A stretch of 5,488 bases of DNA from Deltaproteobacteria bacterium (GTDB lineage Bacteria > Desulfobacterota > Desulfobacteria > Desulfobacterales > JAABPS01): contig JAFDFT010000190.1 of assembly GCA_019309685.1 (NCBI GenBank), forward strand, positions 1 to 5,488, given 5' to 3'. This document shows, in pieces, positions 1-5,488 of the stretch (position 1 is its first letter; each line of letters begins with the position of its first letter). The translations under genes and the position numbers were made by a program. The notes beneath the pieces are model-generated. The model searched no databases and was not told the DNA's origin. It saw nothing but the letters and a program-made list of their open reading frames with translations.

Positions 1-2265
1 CTAACGGATATTCTCAAGGATAAGAATGTTGAAATAACACCGGATGAAGCCACCATTATGTGCCTGGGCATTTATGAAGATACTGGATCCTTCTCATTTC
101 CATCCACAACCGAAAAGGACTTTCTTGCTTCCGCCTTTTTGCTGTCAAAAGGTGCTAATTTGAACATCATCTCCAACCTCACGTCCAGAGAACTCAATCC
201 TAAACAGATTGAACTTTTAAATGAAATGATTCAAACGGCAACCCATTTGGATATTAATGGGCTTAGGATTGTTATCACCAGCGTAACCGCTGAAAATTAT
301 GTAAGCGATTTTGCTTTTCTGGTCCATAAGATGATCCGGATGGAAAATATTGACGCAGTTTTTGCTATCGCTCAAATGGAAAATAAAATTCATGTGGTAG
401 CGCGAAGCAGAACCCCCGAGATCGACACAGGCGCAATCGTAGTGGAAATTGGCGGAGGAGGCCATACCTATGCAGCTGCCGCAACCATTCGTGAAAAAAC
501 GCTGACACAAATCGAACATCAGCTGATTGAAATTCTTAACCAAAAAATAAAGCCCAAACAACAGACCGCACGGGACCTGATGTCCTCGCCGCCAATATCT
601 GCGGAATCCGGGATTTCATGTAAAGAAGCCAGCAAGCTTCTCACACGCTATAATATAAATGCACTTCTGGTTACTGATGCCAATGGGAAAATGTTAGGCT
701 ACATCACCCGCCAGATCATTGAAAAGGCGCTATTTCATAAGCTGGACAATGTGTCAATTCGTGAATACATGATGACTGAAATGTCTTCTGTAGAGCCGGA
801 TTCTGACATTTTGGAAATGCAAGATAAAATTATTCAAAGCAAACAGCGTATTTTGCCCGTCATCAATAAAAATAAAATTTTGGGCGTTGTCACACGCACA
901 GATCTTTTAAATGTACTCATCCGCCAATCACAAAAAAAATCAACAGGGCTCTTAAATTCTCCAAAAGAACAGCTCCCTGCAAGGACACGAAACGTGGAAA
1001 AGTTCATGAAAGAAAGACTTCCCAATCGCATCCGCGATATCTTAAGTGATATTGGCAAAACAGCCAGTGAACTCAATTACAGTGCATATGTTGTGGGAGG
1101 TTTTGTTCGGGATCTTTTTTTGTATAGAGAAAATGAGGACCTGGATATCGTCATCGAAGGAGACGGCATTGCGTTCGCGAAAAAATATTCGGAATTGACG
1201 GGTTCACGGATGCATGCGCATGAAAAATTCGGCACAGCGGTGATTATCTTCTCGGATGGATTTAAAATTGATATTGCCTCTGCACGTATGGAATATTATG
1301 AATTTCCCGCAGCCATGCCCACTGTAGAAATGAGCTCTATCAAGCTGGATCTTCTCCGAAGAGATTTTACCATCAACTCCCTGGCCATTATGCTCAATCC
1401 GAAAAAATTTGGAACCCTCATAGATTTTTTCTCCGCACAAAAAGACATCAAGGGAGGAACCATACGTGTCCTTCACAATTTAAGTTTTGTAGAAGATCCT
1501 ACCCGTGTTTTCCGTGCCATCCGGTTTGAGCAGCGTTTTGGTTTTATGATTGATAAATTAACATCAGGCCTCATCGAAAACGCAACAACGATGGATTTTT
1601 TTAAACGTCTCAGCGGCCGCCGTGTCTTTTCTGAACTTCGCCAGATATTTGAAGAGGAAAATCCCGCGCCTGCTGTCATCCGGCTTAATGACTACAACCT
1701 CCTTCATGTGATCCACCCGTCCATTACACTGAATAAGGAGTTGATATCGCTGTTTAATTCGGTAAAAAAAGCGCTGTCATGGTATGATTTGCTTTTTCTG
1801 GAAGAATCTTATATGAAATGGGCCGTTTACTTTCTTGCGCTTATCCGGCGCTGCGATAAAAAAACATCCAATGAGATTTGTCAGCGGTTTGAACTCGCGC
1901 CTCGTAAACAGTCATTGTTTTGTAAGGACCGTTTTGAAGCTGAAGAATGCCTTGCCTGGATGGAAAAAAATGTACCTGTTAAAAACAGTTTGCTGTTTAA
2001 AAAACTGTCAGTATTTAAAACCGAGCTAATCCTGTATATGATGTCAGCTGCCCGGCAGGAAAAAGTAAAAAAGGCAATATCTGATTACTTTACAAAACTT
2101 AGGCCCGTAACTATTTTGATAAAAGGCAAAGATTTGCAGAATATGGGGCTGAAACCCGGACCGCTTTATCGGGAAATTTTTCAAGCGGTTTTTGATGCCA
2201 AACTAAACGGCAAACTGAAAACAAGAAATGATGAACTTGTATTTGTAGAAAATTATGTCCAGTGA
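1..2265 (+). CDS. DHH/DHHA1-CBS-CBS-tRNA nucleotidyltransferase fusion (A- or CCA-adding enzyme), 5' partial
   Basis: The reading frame is open from base 1, so the ATG at 58 is internal and the start lies upstream; 754 residues are visible. Counting from base 1, residues 21-31 hold the DHH-family motif with EDTG (D27), and residues 151-155 are the DHHA1 signature GGGGH. Two CBS domains follow at about 190-245 and 254-308. After a polar linker comes a class II nucleotidyltransferase head: GGFVRD at 366-371, the metal-binding DLD at 380-382, D424 in IDIASAR, RRDFTINSLA at 453-462, and EDPTR (the EDxxR nucleotide-selecting motif) at 498-502. A helical RNA-binding body runs to 754. The enzyme adds A or CCA to tRNA 3' ends; the DHH part resembles nanoRNA/pAp phosphoesterases. 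The upstream DHH motifs, perhaps 110-130 residues, are missing from the window. By architecture it resembles the long A-adding enzyme of Aquifex. Family assignment is firm; A-only versus CCA activity is inferred. Confidence 0.93.
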   Translation, partial: LTDILKDKNVEITPDEATIMCLGIYEDTGSFSFPSTTEKDFLASAFLLSKGANLNIISNLTSRELNPKQIELLNEMIQTATHLDINGLRIVITSVTAENYVSDFAFLVHKMIRMENIDAVFAIAQMENKIHVVARSRTPEIDTGAIVVEIGGGGHTYAAAATIREKTLTQIEHQLIEILNQKIKPKQQTARDLMSSPPISAESGISCKEASKLLTRYNINALLVTDANGKMLGYITRQIIEKALFHKLDNVSIREYMMTEMSSVEPDSDILEMQDKIIQSKQRILPVINKNKILGVVTRTDLLNVLIRQSQKKSTGLLNSPKEQLPARTRNVEKFMKERLPNRIRDILSDIGKTASELNYSAYVVGGFVRDLFLYRENEDLDIVIEGDGIAFAKKYSELTGSRMHAHEKFGTAVIIFSDGFKIDIASARMEYYEFPAAMPTVEMSSIKLDLLRRDFTINSLAIMLNPKKFGTLIDFFSAQKDIKGGTIRVLHNLSFVEDPTRVFRAIRFEQRFGFMIDKLTSGLIENATTMDFFKRLSGRRVFSELRQIFEEENPAPAVIRLNDYNLLHVIHPSITLNKELISLFNSVKKALSWYDLLFLEESYMKWAVYFLALIRRCDKKTSNEICQRFELAPRKQSLFCKDRFEAEECLAWMEKNVPVKNSLLFKKLSVFKTELILYMMSAARQEKVKKAISDYFTKLRPVTILIKGKDLQNMGLKPGPLYREIFQAVFDAKLNGKLKTRNDELVFVENYVQ

Positions 2266-2938
2266 CCTAATACTCCAGATGATTATTATGATCGTACCGC
2301 TTTTGTTTGCGGTCACCATTCATGAAGTCGCACATGGCTATATAGCCTACCGAATGGGCGATAATACCGCTATGCTCGCGGGACGGCTGACATTAAATCC
2401 CATAAAACATCTAGACTTTTTTGGATCTTTTTTAATTCCACTGATATTGAAGTTGTCTGGGTCTCCGGTTATTTTTGGATATGCTAAACCGGTTCCTGTG
2501 AATTTTGCCAATCTTCGCGATTTTCGAAAAGGAACCATTGCTGTATCATCTGCGGGTGTGGCCGCCAACCTCTTATGCGCTCTTATTTCCGGCGCTCTCT
2601 TTCAAATATTCTTTAATCTTGGCGTGTTATCTAATACTTTATTTTATAAGCCTTTTTTTCTTTTCTTAGGCTTTAGCGTATTGATCAATTGCGTGCTTGC
2701 AATTTTTAATCTCATCCCCATACCGCCGCTGGACGGCAGCCGTATTCTAGCCATGTTTCTCCCTCTTCATCTAAGAATACCCTTCATGCGGATCGAACGA
2801 TTTGGCATGATTATCATAATATTCTTGCTTATTACAAACGTACTCGGTAAATTCCTTTCCTTTTTTCTACCCATGCTCATGAAAATCTTTATGGGGAATA
2901 AAGCAATATATATCTTTTTCGAACTGTGGAGCTCCTAA
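2255..2938 (+). CDS. Site-2 protease family (M50) intramembrane zinc metalloprotease
   Basis: This is a 227-residue, strongly hydrophobic protein with the zinc-binding HEVAH motif at residues 23-27 inside the first membrane segment. The second metal site lies in NLIPIPPLDG, with the zinc-ligand aspartate at D160. A conserved AGVAAN stretch at 100-105 corresponds to the family's AGPxAN region. Membrane segments are predicted by eye at about 6-30, 53-67, 95-121, 132-158 and 175-205. It has no PDZ or CBS domain, which places it with the short S2P-like M50 proteins rather than RseP. Such proteases cut membrane-bound substrates within the bilayer; the substrate here is unknown. The ATG at 2255 overlaps the upstream gene by 11 nt with no clear Shine-Dalgarno, suggesting translational coupling. 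The in-frame ATG at 2279 is possible but would trim the first membrane segment. It lies 4 nt before trpS. Confidence 0.93.
   Translation: MSSDLILQMIIMIVPLLFAVTIHEVAHGYIAYRMGDNTAMLAGRLTLNPIKHLDFFGSFLIPLILKLSGSPVIFGYAKPVPVNFANLRDFRKGTIAVSSAGVAANLLCALISGALFQIFFNLGVLSNTLFYKPFFLFLGFSVLINCVLAIFNLIPIPPLDGSRILAMFLPLHLRIPFMRIERFGMIIIIFLLITNVLGKFLSFFLPMLMKIFMGNKAIYIFFELWSS
2928..2931 (+). promoter_or_regulatory. Shine-Dalgarno of trpS
   Basis: GGAG lies inside the last codons of the M50 protease gene, 11 nt before the trpS ATG at 2943. The spacing is slightly long but workable. It supports the 2943 start and translation linked to the upstream gene. Confidence 0.55.
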
Positions 2939-2942
2939 ATAA

Positions 2943-3935
2943 ATGACTAATAAGAAACGAATATTGAGCGGCATGCGCCCAACAGGCCCCCTTCACCTTG
3001 GCAACCTTCATGGCGCACTTTCCAACTGGATTGATATTCAAGACACCTATGATTGTTTTTATTTTATAGCGGATTGGCACGCATTAACCAGTGATTATGA
3101 AGATCCCAGTACGATTTCTGATCACACAAAAAATATGATGCTCGACTGGCTAAGCGCTGGGCTCTCTCCGGAAAAAAGCACACTCTTTATACAATCCTAT
3201 ATTAAAGAACATGCCGAACTGTTTCTCATCCTTTCCATGATAACACCGGTTCCGTGGCTTGAAAGAAACCCCACATACAAAGACCAGATTATACAACTGG
3301 ATAACAAGGACCTGTCCACATACGGCTTTTTGGGGTACCCGGTACTACAAGCTGCTGATATTATTATGTATAAAGCAAACGGCGTTCCCGTGGGCGTTGA
3401 CCAGGTTCCCCATGTAGAAATCACCAGAGAAATCGCCCGGCGTTTTAATTACCTGTATGGCAATGTTTTCCCGGAACCGGATGCGGTATTAACTCAAACA
3501 CCAAAAATCCTTGGTTTTGACCGCCGTAAAATGAGCAAAAGCTATAACAACGCCATTTATCTATCCGATACACGGGATGATATTTCGTCTAAAGTATCCA
3601 TGATGATTACCGATCCCGATCGTGCCAGAAAAAACGATCCGGGAAATCCTGAAATTTGCAATGTATTTAGTTTCCACCAGATGTATAGCACTGAAGATAC
3701 AAGTAAAGATATAAATGACCAGTGCCGGAAAGCCCTTATCGGATGCGTGGAATGTAAAAAGATCATGGCAGAAAACCTCATTAAATTTCTTGAACCTATT
3801 CGAGAAAAAAGAGAATATTACGCGTCACAGCCTGAAATAGTTGATGAGATCATTGCTGCTGGTAATGAAAAGGCAAAAGCTGTGGCATCGCAAACCATGG
3901 CTGAAGTTAGACAAGCGATTAAACTTAATTATTGA
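2943..3935 (+). CDS. trpS: Tryptophanyl-tRNA synthetase (EC 6.1.1.2)
   Basis: This cytoplasmic class Ic synthetase of 330 residues charges tRNA-Trp with tryptophan using ATP; the length matches typical bacterial TrpRS (about 330 aa). The N-terminus holds SGMRPTGPLHLGN, with HLGN at 18-21 as the HIGH-type ATP motif. The Rossmann core contains PVLQAADIIMY and VPVGVDQVPH (D153, Q154, H157), typical of tryptophan and adenylate binding. KMSKS is at 196-200 and is unmodified. The C-terminal helical region ends in a typical VRQAIKLNY tail. There is no truncation, insertion or extra N-terminal domain. The start is only 4 nt after the M50 gene and the stop is 10 nt before the preferred scpA start. No T-box, trp operator or leader peptide is visible, so regulation is presumably that of the operon. 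The call is secure. Confidence 0.98.
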   Translation: MTNKKRILSGMRPTGPLHLGNLHGALSNWIDIQDTYDCFYFIADWHALTSDYEDPSTISDHTKNMMLDWLSAGLSPEKSTLFIQSYIKEHAELFLILSMITPVPWLERNPTYKDQIIQLDNKDLSTYGFLGYPVLQAADIIMYKANGVPVGVDQVPHVEITREIARRFNYLYGNVFPEPDAVLTQTPKILGFDRRKMSKSYNNAIYLSDTRDDISSKVSMMITDPDRARKNDPGNPEICNVFSFHQMYSTEDTSKDINDQCRKALIGCVECKKIMAENLIKFLEPIREKREYYASQPEIVDEIIAAGNEKAKAVASQTMAEVRQAIKLNY

Positions 3936-3936
3936 G
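3934..3936 (+). promoter_or_regulatory. Weak Shine-Dalgarno that supports the TTG start of scpA
   Basis: A GAG core (within TTGAGAT) overlaps the trpS stop codon TGA and sits 9 nt before the TTG at 3946. It is short but well placed, and it helps choose TTG 3946 over starts further upstream that would overlap trpS. Confidence 0.45.
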
Positions 3937-3945
3937 ATACGTGCA

Positions 3946-4662
3946 TTGGAAGAAAACTACAAAGTACAAATAGAAAATATCTTCGAAGGTCCAATGGACC
4001 TGCTTGTCTATCTGATTAAAAAGCATGAAGTAGATATCTATGATATCCCGATTGCGTTAATAACAGATCAGTATATTAAGTACCTTGAATGGCTAAAAAC
4101 AATGGATCTGGAGTATGCTGGGGATTTTGTGGTCATGGCATCCACACTCATGCAGATCAAATCAAAGATGATGCTTCCGGTTCATGAAATTGAAGATGAT
4201 GAAGATGCGGAAGATCCCCGTCTTGAAATAGCAAGACCCTTGATGGAATACCTTCAGCTAAAATCCGCTGCCGAACAATTATCCGAAAGGAGTCTTTTGG
4301 GGCGTGATACGTTTGTTCGAACTCCTAAAAATAAAGACTTGCTTATAGACGATAGTGATGAAATTATTAAAATCGGACTGTTTGAACTAATTGACGCATT
4401 CCAAAAAATACTGGATAATCTATCTCCGGACCATAGAGTCGATCTTACGGTTGACCGTATCTCGGTAAAAGACAGAATCTCTGAGCTTGTTGACCTTTTT
4501 GAAAAAAAGGAATCTATTACATTCAATGAGCTTTTTCCTTTAAATTCCCTGAAAAGTGATATCATCGTTACATTTCTCGCGATTCTTGAAATGGTAAAAC
4601 TCTGTCTTATCCGAATGGTTCAGCATGTTCAAACAGGAATTATAAGGCTCATATATATATAA
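3946..4662 (+). CDS. scpA: Segregation and condensation protein A (kleisin), TTG start
   Basis: ScpA is the kleisin subunit that bridges the Smc heads and recruits ScpB in the bacterial condensin complex acting on the nucleoid. The 238-residue product begins MEENYKVQIENIFEGPMDLL; FEGPMDLLVYLIKKHEVDIYDIP at about 13-35 is the ScpA N-terminal signature contacting Smc. A helical stretch with LMQIKSKMMLP follows, then an acidic loop around EDDEDAEDPR, and a C-terminal winged-helix region including VTFLAILEMVKL and ending GIIRLIYI. No ATG is present near the conserved N-terminus. TTG 3946 yields the standard family beginning and is 10 nt after the trpS stop. An open frame continues upstream to a TTG at 3841, but that extension would be an out-of-frame reading of the trpS end and has no ScpA similarity. 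The scpA stop shares one base with the scpB start. Identity is firm; the exact start is likely. Confidence 0.94.
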   Translation: MEENYKVQIENIFEGPMDLLVYLIKKHEVDIYDIPIALITDQYIKYLEWLKTMDLEYAGDFVVMASTLMQIKSKMMLPVHEIEDDEDAEDPRLEIARPLMEYLQLKSAAEQLSERSLLGRDTFVRTPKNKDLLIDDSDEIIKIGLFELIDAFQKILDNLSPDHRVDLTVDRISVKDRISELVDLFEKKESITFNELFPLNSLKSDIIVTFLAILEMVKLCLIRMVQHVQTGIIRLIYI

Positions 4663-5426
4663 TGGAAGATATAAAAAATATTGTTGAAAGCTTGCTTTTT
4701 GTTTCAGAAGATCCCCTGACGATCGGAAACATTAAGAATGTATTGGAAATTGAAGACCCCAAGGAGATCAGAAATGCTTTAATAGAACTTGCCGAAGACT
4801 ACGAAAAACGTAGTGGTGCGTTTTTGCTTCATGAGGTCGCTGGCGGATTCCAGTTCCGTACCCGTCCTGAATACAATCAATGGGTCAAGCGGTTCATTCA
4901 GCCAAAAGCATCCCGTTTAAGCAAAGCGGCTTTGGAAACCCTTGCCATCATTGCATATAAGCAGCCTATTATCAGAAGCGATGTGGAACATATCAGGGGT
5001 GTGGACTGCGGGGGTGTCATCCGCATACTGCTTGAAAGAAAACTTATTCGCGTTCTGGGAAGAAAGGAGATCCCCGGTCGACCGTTGATTTATGGAACTA
5101 CCAAACAATTTCTTGAAGTATTTGATTTGAAGAATCTAAGAGACCTTCCAACACCAAAAGAGATTGAAGAACTCCGTGCATCTTTATCAGAAGACGCTGA
5201 TCCCGAAATGGAAACACAACCGTCAGATGCTGTCCCTGAGCAGGAATCTCAACTTGACAAGGATGAAGATGAAGAAAATACGCAGTCAGAAGAAGTTGTT
5301 TTAGAACTAAATAAACCAATGGAAAATATTCAACAGCAAACAGAGCCTCCGAATTCTTCTGAAGAAAATGCTGCCAGCCAGCCGGGTCGAGAAGATAATG
5401 TTCAATCAGATGAAGGAGATGCTTAA
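4662..5426 (+). CDS. scpB: Segregation and condensation protein B with long acidic C-terminal tail
   Basis: ScpB forms a dimer of paired winged-helix domains that binds ScpA in the Smc-ScpAB complex. The product has 254 residues. The first winged helix is at about 1-80, opening with MEDIKNIVESLLFVSEDPLT. The second is at about 86-165 and carries the family signature LSKAALETLAIIAYKQPIIR, then RGVDCGGVIRILLE at 112-125, GRKEIPGRPLIYGTT at 133-147 and FLEVFDLKNLRDLP at 150-163. From about residue 174 the protein becomes a low-complexity tail of some 80 residues with about 26 Asp/Glu against 3 Lys/Arg, rich in Q, S, N and P and probably disordered. Many ScpB proteins are about 180-200 aa, so the tail is an extension. 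The ATG overlaps the scpA stop (TAATG), implying coupled translation; upstream AAGG (4644-4647) is a poor, distant Shine-Dalgarno. The tail's 3' end encodes the Shine-Dalgarno of the next gene. Confidence 0.96.
   Translation: MEDIKNIVESLLFVSEDPLTIGNIKNVLEIEDPKEIRNALIELAEDYEKRSGAFLLHEVAGGFQFRTRPEYNQWVKRFIQPKASRLSKAALETLAIIAYKQPIIRSDVEHIRGVDCGGVIRILLERKLIRVLGRKEIPGRPLIYGTTKQFLEVFDLKNLRDLPTPKEIEELRASLSEDADPEMETQPSDAVPEQESQLDKDEDEENTQSEEVVLELNKPMENIQQQTEPPNSSEENAASQPGREDNVQSDEGDA
5414..5418 (+). promoter_or_regulatory. Strong Shine-Dalgarno of the gene starting at 5427
   Basis: AGGAG (within GAAGGAGAT) lies in the last codons of scpB, 8 nt before the ATG at 5427. It is the best ribosome-binding site in the window and is the main evidence that the short open frame running off the end is a real gene. 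Confidence 0.8.
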
Positions 5427-5488
5427 ATGCTTCGTAAGTTTACTGTAGTACTAATCTTTGAGCCTAAGCGACCCGATACTTATTACGT
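5427..5488 (+). CDS. Small protein start, possibly HicB-family antitoxin, 3' partial
   Basis: Only 20 complete codons are visible, reading MLRKFTVVLIFEPKRPDTYY, and the frame is still open at the window end. The ATG follows the scpB stop with no gap and has a strong AGGAG ribosome-binding site. The beginning (R-K-F-T-V-V-L followed by a polar turn and Tyr-Tyr) recalls the first beta-strand of HicB-type proteins, which fold as a partial RNase H and often begin with a similar strand followed by a YY or GY segment. HicB proteins serve as antitoxins to HicA mRNA interferases, but orphan HicB-like proteins are also common. The diagnostic PxLPGC segment would lie beyond the window, so the family call is tentative. 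That this is a translated gene is well supported; its function is not. Confidence 0.5.
   Translation, partial: MLRKFTVVLIFEPKRPDTYY

Noticed and set aside
58..60. ATG at 58 as the true start of the first gene.
   Set aside because: The frame is open back to base 1, and the DHH motif EDTGSF right after this ATG belongs in the middle of a DHH domain. The gene is cut by the window edge.
217..561. Minus-strand open frame of 114 codons, and similar minus-strand frames at 834-1076, 1204-1476, 2347-2568, 3197-3424, 3557-3781, 4254-4565 and 5098-5319.
   Set aside because: Each lies opposite a well-supported plus-strand gene, shows no recognisable motif, and has the composition expected of antisense reading of conserved coding sequence.
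1835..2029. Plus-strand 64-codon open frame within the nucleotidyltransferase gene.
   Set aside because: It is an out-of-frame shadow inside the RNA-binding body region, with no ribosome-binding site or recognisable product.
3841..3945. Upstream extension of scpA beginning at TTG 3841.
   Set aside because: It lies almost wholly inside trpS in another frame, has no ScpA-like sequence, and would create a 95-nt overlap. The conserved ScpA N-terminus begins at 3946.
4658..4663. A perfect TATAAT, extended by an alternating AT run at 4651-4660, looks like a sigma-70 -10 box just before scpB.
   Set aside because: It overlaps the scpB ATG, so transcription would begin inside scpB, and no TTGACA-like box lies 16-18 nt upstream. 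It is explained by the codons for the scpA C-terminus and the TAATG junction.
2266..5426. A novel defence, mobile or regulatory system hidden among the housekeeping genes.
   Set aside because: All bases are accounted for by intact, recognisable M50, TrpRS, ScpA and ScpB genes. I saw no inverted repeats, direct repeat arrays, tRNA-like folds or transposase motifs.

Overview
The window is a tightly packed stretch of plus-strand housekeeping genes with no intergenic region longer than 10 bp. It looks like the interior of one polycistronic operon, cut at both ends. Composition is moderately AT-rich. The domain architecture of the first gene (DHH/DHHA1, two CBS domains and a tRNA nucleotidyltransferase head) and the order nucleotidyltransferase, M50 protease, trpS, scpA, scpB recall Desulfobacterota (the former Deltaproteobacteria, e.g. 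Desulfobacteraceae or Geobacter-like lineages). This assignment rests on recalled gene order and protein style, not on a search.

Layout, left to right: (1) 1-2265, the 3' part of a large fused tRNA nucleotidyltransferase whose N-terminal DHH motifs lie outside the window; (2) 2255-2938, a membrane-embedded site-2-type (M50) metalloprotease whose start overlaps gene 1 by 11 bp; (3) 2943-3935, tryptophanyl-tRNA synthetase trpS; (4) 3946-4662, scpA, best started at a TTG codon 10 bp after trpS; (5) 4662-5426, scpB, overlapping the scpA stop by 1 nt and carrying a long acidic tail; (6) 5427 to beyond the window end, the first 20 codons of a small gene behind a strong Shine-Dalgarno, weakly resembling a HicB-type antitoxin.

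Functionally the block joins tRNA maturation and charging (CCA or A-addition, TrpRS) with chromosome condensation and segregation (ScpA-ScpB, the kleisin and winged-helix partners of Smc). A membrane protease of unknown substrate sits between them. The overlaps and minimal spacing imply co-transcription and probably translational coupling. No promoter, terminator, RNA gene, mobile element or CRISPR array can be supported.

I found no clear new multi-gene system. The points most worth a second look are the likely A-adding identity of the DHH-CBS-nucleotidyltransferase fusion, the HicB-like gene abutting scpB, the acidic ScpB tail, and an A8 tract followed by an early out-of-frame stop in the linker of the first gene.
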